This document shows positions 11,243 to 22,854 of a stretch of 64,000 nucleotides of DNA, one piece after another. The notes below the pieces were generated by a model. The model was not told the DNA's origin. It saw nothing but the letters and a program-made list of their open reading frames with translations, and searched no databases. Within the stretch, counting starts at the first letter, position 1, and every line of letters begins with the position of its first letter. Location of the stretch: positions 1,550,001 through 1,614,000 of the forward strand of contig JAWRVZ010000112.1 of the NCBI GenBank assembly GCA_037043235.1, given 5' to 3'. The position numbers were made by a program, and so were the translations under genes. This stretch comes from Rhodeus uyekii (lineage: Eukaryota > Chordata > Actinopteri > Cypriniformes > Acheilognathidae).

Positions 11243-12477
11243 AAAGGAAAAAGGGAAAATATTTTAAACTGTATTAAACTGTGACAATAAATAAAAATAA
11301 AAAAAATAAATAAAAGGAGAACCGGAGGCCTGGGGGCCCGAGTCACTGACGAGTGAACGAAGGACCTGGGGGAAGGTCCCTGGAGATTGGTTCGACTCCT
11401 AAAAAACATTTTTTTAAAGAAAAAAAAAAAGAGGTTATAGTACAGGTGATTGATTAAAAGAGGACACAAGATCGGTGATCTGAGGAATTTTGATCGGGAA
11501 TCGAGTGACTGAGGTGTAAATCGGACAAAAAGTGTCCAAACAAAGGAAAGTGTGTCAGCTGAAAAGGGTGATGAGGACCTGCGGTTTTGTGTAAACTCAC
11601 ATAAGAAGAGAACACACTCAAGTCAATCACATGCAAGTGATGAAATAAAGGATTTTTTTATGAAAGTTGCAAATACAGGAATGAGAGATAAATTTGTTTG
11701 GGGAACCAGCCTCGTAAATAAGACTAAAATAAGGCATATAAAATATCTACAGTCTGGTGATAAAATAATTATTATATTCATGCAAAGGCAAATAAATAGG
11801 AAACAGATTGATTATAAAACTCAATATATATATATAAGAGGACAGATTCAAGACACAGGAGGAGTTAATAAAAATAAAATAAGTGATGAATAAATATATA
11901 AGAAGAATGCATCTGTTTGAAATAGTATATCTTTTATTTGAAGACGTCCAAGATTTGCATCTCATTATCCCTGAAGACTGCATGTGAAATGATTCATGGC
12001 AGTGCAAAACTATAATAACTAGTGTGGAGTATTGATTGAGAGCGGGAGCGAGATTGGGTGACCAAATGAAGAGAAAAATAGTTTAAAAGGGAATTCTCTG
12101 ATGATGGTTGAGGAAAACTTTATTCACCACAACTAGATTATTTTGAACACTGCATGCATAAAGAGAAAAATTATGACTGATTTTATGATAGGGAAAATGA
12201 TTGAATTATATTATACTCTGATAATTGAAGATAGATTATTGCTGCATAATGCAAAGAAGAAATGGCTTGCTTTTTCCTGCAAAGAAGAACTTGCTTCACT
12301 AACATCAGAATAGGGGAACTGCTGCTGTCAACCAGTGAGATTTTTAGATGAAGGAAACATTTAGGTTAAAAAGTGGAATTAGGAGAAAGAGCCGATTGCT
12401 CTGACAGAATTGTGTTTAGAGTTTTGGAAAGTTCAATTTGATTCATGCGGATCTCTTGAGTGTTCAAATTTCAGATG

Positions 12478-12907
12478 CTTCTGGAATTCTGCCTTGACGA
12501 GAGGAAGCAACAAATGAGAAGATAAAGACATGTCTGCAGAGAGAAGAAGAGAGAGTGGGTGATGGGCTTCAAGCCCCTCCCTGAAGAATTCAACACTGTC
12601 TGAGAGGACAACATGGAGAAAGACTGAAAACTGCAGGAGAAGGTGAAACTTTCACTTGAGATTTTTCCTGAGGACAATGAGAACATCCTGAGATACAAAA
12701 CTGTGGCAAGATACAAGAAAAGCCACAAGCTAAGAGAAACAGAGGAAGAACTACAGGACAGAACAGAGACTGTATTCCACTCTACAACAGGCATTTGAGG
12801 GATATCACAAGTCTGACGAAACATGCAGGAGCAAAACAGCGTCAACAGACTGATGATCCAAGCTGAAGAACTGACTCCCTTACAGGCACAGGCACATCTA
12901 CGATGAT
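12478..12907 (+). pseudogene. degenerate coding-like segment of unknown origin in the LTR element
   Basis: One plus-strand frame reads as hydrophilic, Glu/Lys-rich, probably helical protein sequence (for example FKPLPEEFNTV, KVKLSLEIFPEDNENILRY) interrupted by several stops. I do not recognise the family. It may be a captured host exon or a decayed gag-like region; codon-like composition is the only support. Confidence 0.25.
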
Positions 12908-14447
12908 CACAAGAGTGACGCTTCAAATTTATTTAATTATAATATTAACTGAATTTATTCTGATTATTCACTGGTCTCATAGCAGTTCCTTGTATTCTCT
13001 GCTCAACTAACCTTTCTGCTTTTTCAGTAGGAACCAATCCAGCCCAAAAAAAAAAAAAAAGATATTCACTGAGAGACAGAAGTGGATTTTGAACTCACCA
13101 AACAGTTCAAACTGAGGCTGGATTTGGTATAGTGAGGGTTTAGATTGCATTACACACTTAGGGATAAAAGTATAATAGGATAATTTTCTGACAAAGAAAA
13201 CATCATCAGAAGTAGTATGTTAGAAGATACCTTTACTGGTCACTCCATCTTGTTTAATGGTAATTTTATAGAACTAGATGAAATAAAAAATAATAAATAA
13301 CTCAAAAGTCCAAATTCATGAAGTCATGAATGCTGTCATCGCTGGGGTAATGAGATGGAAATGTTGTTGACCATGGATCCATGATTACACAGAAATATCA
13401 AATTTATTCTTAAATATAGCTCATGAGCAGAAAAAAAAAAAGATTATGAAAAATCTTAAATAGATGAATAATAAAATGCAATGGAGAGAGATTCACTATG
13501 CTTAGGCCTACAACTATAAATAATGAGAAAACAGAAAAAGAGGAAAACAAAGATTTATAAGAGTCTAAAATGAAGTGTAGGGCCAATGTTCAGAAATGTT
13601 TGACGAAGTTTTGTTCAGACCTTGTGGAAGTACACAACTAAACTTGTATGTTTCCCATTCAGATCGGAACCGGCTGATCAGCAGATTCAGAGAAAATGGC
13701 CAGTGTGAGTGTGAATGAGTGTGAATGAGTATGAACGGAGTGAGAGATGGGGTTTGAAGGGACAATAAGGCAAATCAAACATTTTGCCAAACAGCTGTAT
13801 TTAAATTTTAATATGTGGGCCCACAGGGCAAATTGCCCAAGTAAAATACTGACCATGGATGAATTGGATGGATTCCTGGTCAAAACCTAGGTCAAGATTG
13901 TTGTGGCAAAAAGAAAGAAAAGTGCCACATTTGCGCAGCGAATAACATTATTTTTTCCTTTACAGATTATTATGATGGAGCTGATTGTGTGTCAAAAGTA
14001 TGAATTGTTGTCTTGTAACTGTTAATTTGCACAATGTGGGTTGAGTGCTTTCCAAAGGTCTAAGAAATTATGAAATTACATTGAAACATAAGATAATGAA
14101 GGAACTAAGTTAAATGTACTAATTATAAGGGATATTAAGGAATTAAACTCTACTGTGAAGACAGCAGAGGAGGATCAAAGAGGGACCAGGTCAGCATTCA
14201 GCCCACATGAAGTTCCCACAGGTTAAGATCTTTCCACAGGTCACCAAGAAGGACAATGAGCCAGAAGAGCAGATGTTGTTACTAATAAATGGTTAAGATC
14301 TTATTCACAGGTGACATCAGATCAATTCCAGAAAGGTTTCCAGGATGGAATGTTAAGGATGGGCGGTTAGATGTGGAAGAATCAGGAAAAACTAGAAGAG
14401 GGATGAAGGCAGGAAGGCAGGGTCAGATATAGGAAGTAGAAAGGCAG

Positions 14448-14711
14448 ATGAGAGAAAGTAGGGAAAAGATGGAGAATGAGGATGAGGATGAGATTGAGGA
14501 TGAAATTACAGGAGCGTATGGGCAGGATAGCCAAAGGAAAACTCAAAGAAAGTGGGATCAGCCACGCTGGACTGAGCCATTTAAGATCCTGACCAAGGAA
14601 CCGAGAACGATGAAGAAGCTGTGCTGTGAGAAGGTGATCTCCTGTGTCAGGAGATCAAAAGGAGGATTAAAGGAAATAATACTGCTTTTAACACTGATTT
14701 GCATGATTTAA
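14448..14711 (+). pseudogene. short ORF with integrase C-terminal-like remnant
   Basis: An 87-codon frame begins with an acidic stretch and then contains QPRWTEPFKIL, which resembles the Pro-x-Trp-x-Gly-Pro-(Y/F) block of the C-terminal domain of class I retroviral integrases. The usual Gly is Glu here, and similarity fades beyond it. It ends in a hydrophobic run. I read it as the junction left by deletion of most of pol and env, and as the main hint that the element derives from an ERV. Confidence 0.4.
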
Positions 14712-14968
14712 TAATATAATGGACTTTAAGATGAATTATTGTTTTACTGAATGATGGGATGCATGCTGGATCATGTGGTTAATCGTAAGAGATGTTTGTG
14801 CTAATAAATCAATAATATTCAGAGTTTGGAATGACAGATGACTAGGAGTATGATGATTGAATCAGGACTGTCACAAGAGAGGACCACAAAGAGTGCGTGT
14901 AGATGACCCACGAACAGGAAGAAGAGGAATATGAGTGTATCGAAAGGTTGTGATCTCTTTCAGAGATC

Positions 14969-14980
14969 AAGAGAGGGAAT
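14969..14980 (+). promoter_or_regulatory. polypurine tract
   Basis: AAGAGAGGGAAT lies directly before the TG of the 3' LTR, the position of the plus-strand primer in LTR elements. Confidence 0.75.
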
Positions 14981-15613
14981 TGAGGGATTAAATATTTTAC
15001 ATGTTTTTGAATAATTTATATATTGGTCATAGTGTGTTATTATTTATGTATATGTGTGTTTGGCCTGCTTGAATACTGTAAACTGAAGGGAACGATAGTT
15101 TAAAAGGTTCAAATTGTGCTGAAGTGTTCATTCCTGATTCAATCATGAAGTTAATGTTTTGTAACTAATCTTTCTTTACTAAACAAAGAACAATGCACCC
15201 AGAGTGGCTGTAACTCTCTGTTCACCAGAAAAGATTCAATTAGCAAGAGACGGGGAAAGGGGGGTTCTTGTTTTCTGTTCTGTGCAGACTGCTGATTAGT
15301 ATGGAGTAACCTGGGATGAAGGAATCAACCTGATAACACTGATTGCTCCGGGCAACAGTCACTGTATGGAGAGGTGGACTCAAGGGAGATCAAGAATATA
15401 AATAATGTTGATTGCGCTTTGTAAGACATTCTGGACTGCCCAGATGTCATGTTTGTGGTAGTACTGCAATCCTGAGCTCAGCAAAGGCAAATTCTGATTC
15501 TTTTATAATAAATCTGTAAGTTAATTTTATTACCGGACATCGTGTCTCATTCTTTGGCGAATCCAACGAACCGGGGGGGATAAGGGTCGAGAGAGACGCC
15601 AAAAATCCCAACA
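14981..15613 (+). repeat. 3' LTR
   Basis: 633 bp, apparently identical to the 5' LTR; followed by the target duplication AACC at 15614-15617. Confidence 0.92.
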
Positions 15614-15848
15614 AACCTTCATTTTTTTTGCCTCAAACAGCAAAATGCTAAATTCCATTATTAAGCTTCGGAAACTAGGCTATGTAATATTCAATGTCTA
15701 GTATAGTCTCTGTTTTAAACTTTCATATAAAACAGAAATATCCTGTTATGAATCTAGTGGGAATGTTTGTAAAATAGTTTTTACTAGTTTGTAAATAGCA
15801 TGTAAATACATACGTAAATATATGCACAAATAGTAACACATAGTATCA

Positions 15849-15960
15849 AAAGTCAAGTCAAAGTCAGCTTTATTGTCAATTCTGCAATATATACAGCACA
15901 TATATACAGAGAGTTGAAATTCTGTAACTCTCAGACCCAAGGAGCAACCAGGTTACATTA
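15849..15960 (-). mobile_element. LINE 3' tail, 5'-truncated
   Basis: Read on the minus strand this is the fish LINE tail ending in TTGACAATAAAGCTGACTTT and a GACTTT repeat. It is the kind of 3' end carried by CR1/L2-like elements such as the one at the left edge. No coding part remains. Confidence 0.65.
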
Positions 15961-15987
15961 ACAGTAATATATATGTATCAACAACAC

Positions 15988-16024
15988 CAAAAAAAAAAAA
16001 AAAAAAAAAATATATATATATAAA
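15988..16024 (+). repeat. poly(A)-(TA)n tract
   Basis: About 20 A followed by TA repeats. Confidence 0.85.
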
Positions 16025-16176
16025 TAAATGATAATAATAGATAAAATAGATTAAGGAAATAAAGATTAATTATAACAATTTATTTTATTACCGTAATTAT
16101 TTTAACACAAAAGTAAATATAATTACTATACGATAGCCTACTATTATAAGACAGGTTTATTGCAGGTCATGTCTAG

Positions 16177-17648
16177 TGAAGGATACGATTTGGAAATCCA
16201 TTGCCGCTTGTAAATATATTCTTTCATTTTTCTTATTTGTACCTATATTCTTTTCTTTGTCTTAATTTTCATATGTTTCTTGTTTTATTTTTCATATGTT
16301 CTTTTCCCTTTCTTATTTGAATGATTTATAATCAAGTTAGAGATTTTTATTAGTTAAAACCTTTCTTTACTCTTCTGTATTTTTCCATCGAGTAAGGATG
16401 AATATTGTCAGCACTTCTCAACAGATAGAGAATGTTATCAGAATGTTTCTGTTGAGAGTTGGAGCCTGAGCCGAGTTCAGCCTTGGAGAAGCTGTATGTG
16501 TGTGTGTGTTAATATGGTCTGTATTGGTGAGGTGATTAGCTGGCACCATAAAACTTGTTGTTCTCGACAAGCCACGTCACGAACCCGTCAACCATGTGAT
16601 CAACGAAGATAAGCTTCAGACTGTCTGCACTTGTGTGGAAAATTACTAGTTTTGTTTTTCCTTTTTTTCTTTCTTTCTTAGCCAATCAGAATCATTTAAA
16701 CGTCATCATTGACGTAGTTAGTACCCTCTGTTAGAGTATAATTGCTGTAACAATGTTATTGTAAGGGGGGCGGCCTACGAACTCCTTGTGAGACCTGAAG
16801 CTGGCTTCTGCTGATGAAACTGCAAACTAAACTCCACTAAAATTTCTTCTATTGACTGCACTTCTGACTCCTGGTCTTCATTCAACATATCTGGTCCTCG
16901 GGTCTTAACTGTAAATTCCCCTACAGTTAATGGTGGAGAATGCGCGGGCAATTCATTCTTCGATGACATCCCTGGTCGAACAACAAACAAGGTAGAAAGT
17001 GTTAGGGCTGTCTGAGTGGAAGTGACTGGACAGGGGATCGGGAGAGCTCCACTCAGAAGTGAGTGGGGAGTACCGAAACTGCTTAAAACCAGAATGGAGG
17101 TACAAATAATTATACCAGCTTTATGATTTTTATGATCATTCGGTTTTGATGGTGTAATAGTCGCTGGGATCCGTATGGGACTGGTTAAATGCCAGGGACG
17201 CCGTAACCGGAAGGCATCGCATTAATACACTTTAAAAGGGATTTGGGGAAGTCTCTAAGGGAAAGTGTATAGAACACTGGATAGGAACGCTGGTTAGAAT
17301 CCAGAAGAATCTCACAAGGAGATTCCAGGTTCCACAGGTCCGTGTCACTGTGAACCTGACTTGATCACTTCCACTTCAGATAGGGGTACCCCGAATTTAG
17401 TGAATCAGGCAGTTAGGGACTAAAGCTTTAGTTAGTTATAAAATAAATAATAAGAAATAAATATAGGGCTAACTTGTTTGCCAGGGATGCATCTGGAACG
17501 ATTCCTGCAAAAGTAAATTTTACGAGAAAATTTTGTGACCCGAATTGGTTTGGATCAGGATATGTGACTTGGTGTTTTTGTAAGTAAGAACTCCTGGTCT
17601 TCATTCAACATATCTGGTCCTCGGGTCTTAACTGTAAATTCCCCTACA
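16177..17648 (+). mobile_element. LTR element with a truncated 3' LTR
   Basis: Begins TGAAGG and ends CCCCTACA, flanked by the 4-bp duplication CTAG (16173-16176, 17649-17652). The 5' LTR is 16177-16925 (749 bp). Its last 60 bases recur at 17589-17648, so only the end of the 3' LTR remains. The interior of about 660 bp has no ORF. The flank on either side matches uninterrupted sequence at 33.96 kb, confirming the insertion limits. I could not assign a primer tRNA to the sequence after the LTR. Confidence 0.75.
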
Positions 17649-17652
17649 CTAG

Positions 17653-18060
17653 CATTGTAGATTTCACAAACTATCCAGTTACTGAAATTCCACCTACAAT
17701 ATCGATTATACAAAAAATTAACTGGACTTCAATTTCAATACAAAACATTGTGCAATCCTACGTATACAACCACCTCTTTTAAGCTTTCTTTATAGAAAGA
17801 ATATACGAAAATAACACCTGCTCTGTTTTCTTCTTGTTGTTTTTTCGCATGCGCCATATGCTAAACAATAGACTCCGGCTTGCGGCTAAATACCATTGCG
17901 AGAGTCTGTGGGTGATGTGAACAGCTTGTGGGCACTGACGAACCATTAGAGTTACAATACAATGAGTGAAAGGGAATTTCATCCTCTCAGTCATTCCTCT
18001 GTCTACGGCTTTAAATGTCACTGTCTCACATTGTTTTCACTGTTTACACCTTAAATGATA
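17653..18060. other. conserved non-coding segment delta, copy 1
   Basis: About 400 bp lying 1.3 kb 3' of the intact type-1 IL-17 gene. It recurs at 33955-34272 (continuing at 34899-34980) and 59395-59750, each time 3' of a type-1 copy. The best-kept part is CATGCGCCATATGCTAAAC and the following 110 bases. Frames in it are interrupted or short in the 59-kb copy, so I treat it as non-coding duplicated flank. Confidence 0.6.
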
Positions 18061-18064
18061 ATGT

Positions 18065-18727
18065 TGAAGGGTTCCACTGCCCCTTCAATATACATAATTT
18101 AGAGAGATTTGTGATGAGTGATCTATAACTGGGGTCATTTCAACCTATGATCCACGGGAGCACTTCTTAGTTAAAGCATTTACTTTTCTTTCTATATTCA
18201 AGCACTAGAGAATGAAGATGAATATTGTCTGAAATTTCACTGAGAGAAAGAACATGCTGTTAGTGTGTTTAAGGGAAAGTTTCTTGTTTAGATCCAGAAC
18301 TCAACCAACTTCAACCTTGAAGCAGTTGTGTATCCTGTGTATCTGTGTGTGTTAGTATGATCTGTTATAGATCAGTATGTGTGAGATTATCAACTGGTAC
18401 CGTAAGGAGATGGAATGACTTGTTTTTCTTGACAAGCTGATGTCTAGAAATGCAGTTCTGCAATCTGGAAGCTGACTTTGTGCCTTGTTGTCAACTGTGA
18501 TTGATGAATTATTTATTTCTTAACCAATCAGAACCATTCAACTTGAAGTAATGACAAAACTTCATGATTGTGTAAAGTATCATTGCTGTAAAGTTAAACT
18601 GACTTTTGCTAATGAAAATGTTTCACTGAAAATTATCTTCAGTTAAAAGTTTCTTCAATTGACTGCTCTTCGGACTCCTGCTCTCCATTCATCATATCTT
18701 GTGTCTTTAACTGTGGATTCCCCTACA
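18065..18727 (+). mobile_element. solo LTR of the 16.2-kb family
   Basis: TGAAGG...CCCCTACA, 663 bp, a diverged relative of the LTR at 16177-16925 (shared blocks around GATGAATATTGTC, AACCAATCAGAA and the CTGTGGATTCCCCTACA end). The paralogous flank at 59.75 kb runs straight from CTTAAAT to ATATCTTAATAG, showing the site without the LTR. Confidence 0.65.
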
Positions 18728-19199
18728 ATATCTTAATAGAGCACATGTGAACTTGGTTTCTCTGGAACATCACTGTCTTCACTGCATTGTGTTTACTCTT
18801 TGTTTTCCTTCTGCTTCATATGTAAATGTCACTCCATGCACAGGGAAAAGAGAGAAAGACTCTGTGTAGGTGTTCATTCCCTCACCTGCCAGATGTTATA
18901 AGGAGACATTATGGGAAAGATTAAAAACTATACAAATTTATAGTGTGAGAAAAAGATTTGTGGTGGGTGAATATGTTGCACAAAATCAATGGGGTCTTGC
19001 GAAAAATATTTAATTATATGAATCTACTTTATTACACTCTCTTGTTCAGTGATCCTTGAAAAAGTACACAAAATATTTTTTTCCTGTCCGCAATCAGATT
19101 TTTTTTTCTTGTCCTAATGTTTTATCATTCATCAGATATTCATTCATCAAATGAATTCAATTTTTCTTTTCTTGAATTCAAATTCAAGAAAAATCACAA

Positions 19200-19205
19200 T
19201 TTATT
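19200..19205 (-). terminator. poly(A) signal of the intact type-1 IL-17 gene
   Basis: AATAAA on the minus strand, about 185 bases after the stop codon; conserved in the paralogous copies near 35.1 and 60.4 kb. Confidence 0.6.
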
Positions 19206-19388
19206 TAGCATCCTTTTAATTTGACATATTTCAGTTGCTCTGTACATGCACAGTTAAAATACATCCGTATCTGTTAAATGTCACAATACATGTGATATGG
19301 GCAGTTATAATGATACTGTATACAATTGCAATTCACACATGAAAGTAAGTTGTTACCATGCTTAACAGTTCTTAAAAATCTATTAAAA

Positions 19389-20250
19389 TCATTCATTAAT
19401 ACATGTGCACCCAACAATCAAGGTATAACTCTCTTTAGAGAGTCTGTATGTGCCGTTGCTACATAGATGCCTTCTGTATACGTTTACTTTTACTTTGATT
19501 CCAGCTGGTTTTGCAGGCACTCCCAGCCTAAAGCATGATTGATCACATACAGCATTACAAATGCGCTTCGGAATCCTATCCATATCCACAGTGCAACTGG
19601 GAAAGACGACAGTTTATCAGATAGATACATTGTCAACCTATACATTAATAGAAAAAGAATGTGAGGGAACTCTACTTACTCATATGTCCATGGAGACAGA
19701 GATGTTTTGCTGATATCATAATTTAAAATGGGGATTTTGAGATTATTTGTAACACTTAGAAATTCTGCTGCTGTGCAGTTGCATGTGGAGCATTGGTTAT
19801 GAACGGTGCTGGACAGTTTTGTCAACAGCAACATCAACTGGAATCCAAAGCAGAAAAAAATTAGAAAATACTAATGCAATTATTATACAAGATGTTTTAT
19901 ATAAGTATGCATTTTATATGAGTATAAAATACTTCTAATATTTTTCAATGACGTGACATAGATAGTACATAATGAATGTACATCAATATATAATTAAAAA
20001 ATACTTTAAAGCATTATTATGAATTTATGAATAAGCATGTAAATAAATGTTCTCTATTAATATAGATCACATAAATGCTTAAATAATAATTGTCTTTATT
20101 CATTGAAAACTATTACATTTTTCTACAAAGTTACATTTAGAGTTTAAAATATATGTTTTTTCAGCTAGAAAGAAGCAAAAGTTTTGATATATTCAATGAG
20201 TCAAGGAAAAAGTAACTCATCATGTAACTTACCAGCAATATAAACATCAT
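19389..20250 (-). CDS. interleukin-17 family cytokine, type 1, intact
   Basis: Three exons on the minus strand: 20233-20250, 19680-19837, 19389-19596. Donors (GTAAGT twice) and acceptors (TTCCAG, TTCCCAG) are canonical, with phases 0 and 2; the second intron is only 83 bases. The product is 127 residues, short for IL-17. Residues 1-20 form a signal peptide (MMFILLLMLLLTKL). A Cys-Ser-Thr-Cys-Asn-Cys cluster follows at 22-27. The diagnostic block SLSPWTY is at 52-58, then VDMDRIPKRI at 62-71, Cys72/76/80/104, and the terminal Gly-Cys-Thr-Cys at 121-124. Two N-glycosylation sequons (N26, N106) are visible. IL-17s are secreted dimeric cystine-knot-like cytokines that activate NF-kB through IL-17 receptors (family knowledge). 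The subfamily cannot be settled by eye. A TATA box lies about 75 bases upstream of the start codon. Copies at 35 and 60 kb are its pseudogenes. Confidence 0.9.
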
Positions 20251-20322
20251 TATGAGATCAGCTTTAGTTTCTTCCAAAAGTCCAGTAATTAGATGAAAAC
20301 CTATTATGGTTCCTGAACTGCA

Positions 20323-20328
20323 TTTATA
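20323..20328 (-). promoter_or_regulatory. TATA box of the type-1 gene
   Basis: GTATAAATGC on the minus strand, so transcription should start near 20295. The same box is at 36205-36210 and near 61346 in the pseudogene copies. Just upstream the intact copy has CACGTCAT (CRE/E-box-like) where the 36-kb and 61-kb copies read CACATCAT. Confidence 0.7.
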
Positions 20329-20329
20329 C

Positions 20330-20690
20330 TCACCGTGAGCCGACCCATCAATGCATGACGTGATCCCCTGACAAGCAAATATATTTGTATATGTTTACAG
20401 ACTCCGGGTTCCACGCTTTACAGTTTCCATAATGGAATCAGAGAGGAGACTCTCATATTCATTCTGCTACACTGGCCCAAGGCAATGTGTGATGTGTGGC
20501 AATCATAACATAATCATAAACAAAGGCACATTAAAAAAAGACAAAAATGTGCCATTCATTCAAGGTGTTGATAGACTGGAGTAAATGAAAAAGGTCAGTC
20601 GTGGGCAAATTGTCTGCTAATCCTCCCACAGTCACATCAATATAATGATGTTGCTATTATTAATTTTCTAAATTATTCAGCTCCCTTTCA
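20330..20690 (-). promoter_or_regulatory. conserved upstream region of the type-1 gene
   Basis: About 350 bases upstream of the TATA box are retained in the copies at 36211-36560 and 61347-61690 and, inverted, at 58.1-58.9 kb. The best-kept part includes a palindrome TTTCCATAATGGAA and GAGAGGAGACTCTC. The function is not known; this is the obvious candidate for the proximal regulatory region. Confidence 0.5.
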
Positions 20691-20975
20691 AGGGAATGAG
20701 ATGCTGCGTCAAGCGCTAAGGGCCTTCTTCTGATTGATTGCATCATGAAGCATGTGAGTAATCGAACCAATCATGTGAAATGACGTCAGATGCAGGTAAC
20801 GTCATGAACCAGGAATTTATACATGTCTGCCATTCTGTGTCTTCAGTAGTGCTTTGTGTGATCGTTTGTCTTATTTATCGACGATTCTAAGGAATAAAAT
20901 GTGAAAATGGCAGAACCCCCCCTCCCCCCCAGAACATTTCAGGCCTTTCATTCATCCCTGCCCTCCAAATAAATA

Positions 20976-21495
20976 CAGTAGAGTTCGGTTATGTCGACGG
21001 CCTCAGGGGTTGCAAAAAAGCATCGAGATAACCGTTTAGCGAGATAACCAACACCTAATATGGCAATTTATTTGATGAAGCGATCGGCATGCTATAAAAA
21101 TATACATACACTGTATACGTTTGCTAAGAACAAAAGGCATATGTGCACCAACTAACAGCAGAGATTTACCAGTATACAATAAAAAACACCTTCGATTCTC
21201 CATACAAACCTTTAATTATATTCTCCAACATCGCAAACACAATTTCGCTCACAGCGTAAACAATCATAACATATTCGTGAGGTCATCACGATGTACTAGA
21301 TTGCATACTTTCTTGTGTTCTGCCGGTCTAATGTGCTTTCTCAACAAATTTGGCTTCGTCCCGTCTTTTAATAACCTTCAATCCGTTCTTCAATCCGCAG
21401 CGGCACTGAGCAGAGCTCACATCAGAACCAGAAACAGGGATAAGTTTGTGTGTGTGTGTGTGTTTGTGTGCGCGTGAGCGTTGTGTGGCTGTACG
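20976..21495 (+). mobile_element. TA-duplicating MITE family, copy 1, 3'-truncated
   Basis: Begins CAGTAGAGTTCGGTTATGTCG after a TA, and matches the first half of the elements at 28735 and 43603. The 3' terminal inverted repeat is not found. A (GT)n stretch lies near 21446. Confidence 0.65.
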
Positions 21496-21654
21496 AGATT
21501 GCATACTTTCTTGCGTTCTGTCTGTCTAACAAGTATGCCCGCTTATTATCTCTTCAAGGAGAGTGCACAGTCTCACGGTTCCGCTGTGGTTAAGGCTCAA
21601 TGGCAATTTAGGTCTTTGGGACCACATAGATCTATCGTATATTAAGTGTTATGT

Positions 21655-22315
21655 GTTCCCAACACAGGATGCCAGAGGTGACAGCGGCAAGGAACCGAAA
21701 CTCCAGCAGGTGATGGAATGAATGAAGAACAAAATGGAGAAAAAAACCTTGGGAGAAACCAGGCTCAGTCAGGGGACCAGTTCTCCTCTGGCCAACAGTG
21801 AATGATTATGATAATGACAACATTTCAGGTCAAAATATTAAATCCAGTTCCGTCTGGTTGGAGATCTGGTTCATGAGGCCTTCACAGATGGGGGTCTAGT
21901 AGAGTCACGATCTCTGCAGACACTTGTGTTGTGGTTGTTTCAAAGTGCAGGTCTTATATCTGATCTGATACGGCCCGTATCCGGCTGACCACGGTAACCT
22001 CGGAATAAACAGAGACTAATATCAGTGTAGATGGCATTCTTCTAACGATGTAACGAGTACATCAGATGTCATGGAATATTCCCGGTTCCGGCTGAAATAA
22101 ATTATCGAGCCTAACAATCATATTACATGATTTGAGTTTTTTTAAAAAGTGTAATGTGTTGTGTGTATGCCAGGTTGAAGAGATGTGTTTTTAGTTTAGA
22201 TTTAAACTGACAGAGTGTGTCTGCTTCCCGAACTATATTTGGAAGACCTTTCCAGAGTTTAGGTGCTAAATAGATACAGGTACATTTATAGATTCCTGGT
22301 TCAGGACATTACCCA
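21655..22315 (+). repeat. dispersed teleost repeat of unknown class
   Basis: Includes GGAACCGAAACTCCAGCAGG, AAACCTTGGGAGAAACCAGG and ACCACGGTAACCTCGGAAT. I know these as segments of a very common fish repeat, but I cannot assign its superfamily. No ORF. Confidence 0.5.
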
Positions 22316-22442
22316 CGTCTGACATCCTTTCACATGACTGGCTCGATTACACACATGCTTCATGATGCAATCAAGTAGGATTGCGCTTGATGCAGCATCT
22401 CGTTCCCACTTCAGGGAACTGAAGGTTTTAGATGATTCAATT

Positions 22443-22795
22443 GGGACCAGTCAAATTACACAACATTATTTTTTAAGGAATATTGTTCAGGTTCCAAAAG
22501 TTTCATTATACTAAAAAGAAAAGGGGTTTTAGTGATAGATCATAAAGATGGGGATTTACAGGCTGTAGCAAGGTTAGTTGTTTTATTTAGGGAATAAGGT
22601 CAGCTGACTAAGACTCATATTTTATCACTTCTAAACATCAAATGGAACAAAGCAAAACAACTCCACACTCGAAGTTCAACGTCCTTCATAAATAAGTATT
22701 TTCGTCTCTCTCAGGATCCTCCCGGCTATGGGTATGTCCGGTCTCTCTCTCAGTGGGCCATTGGCTGGATTTTAGACTTTACACTTCTGTTGTCT
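22443..22795. other. non-coding spacer
   Basis: No gene or transposon end recognised. Confidence 0.4.
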
Positions 22796-22854
22796 TCTAG
22801 AATAAATTGAATGAAACTGAAACTAATTTTTTATCTGCTGTGTGACTCAAAATA

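Larger units (their letters stand above)
9959..15613 (+). mobile_element. endogenous-retrovirus-like LTR element, non-coding, recent insertion
   Basis: A 5,655-bp element is bounded by two 633-bp direct repeats (9959-10591 and 14981-15613), both starting TG and ending CA. It is flanked by the 4-bp duplication AACC (9955-9958 and 15614-15617). I compared the two LTRs line by line and found no difference, implying recent insertion or gene conversion. A primer site and polypurine tract are in the expected places. The 4.4-kb interior has no gag, pol or env frame, only a short integrase-end-like remnant near 14.5 kb. A 4-bp duplication is typical of class I ERVs. It must have been mobilised in trans. 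Confidence 0.9.
20692..22442 (+). mobile_element. decayed DIRS-like element with inverted ends, nested insertions
   Basis: The left end (CTCCCTTTCAAGGGAATGAG, then ATGCTGCGTC) and the right end (GATGCAGCATCTCGTTCCC near 22396, then CTTCAGGGAAC) are inverted relatives of the DIRS ends at 47, 49 and 63 kb. The left end is followed by the same type of promoter (GACGTCA, ATGAACCAGGAATTTATA). Only a start-like AAAATGGCAGAACC near 20906 is left of the first gene. The interior is filled by other repeats (next two entries). It interrupts the upstream flank of the type-1 IL-17 gene. Confidence 0.55.

Noticed and set aside
11552..11893. 113-codon frame as a gag gene of the LTR element
   Set aside because: No recognisable capsid or zinc-knuckle motif, low-complexity AT-rich end; not supported beyond being open.
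16926..16955. Primer binding site after the LTR at 16.9 kb (TGGTGGAGAATGCG)
   Set aside because: It starts with TGG but I could not match it to the 3' end of any tRNA I know, and it is 5 bases from the LTR.
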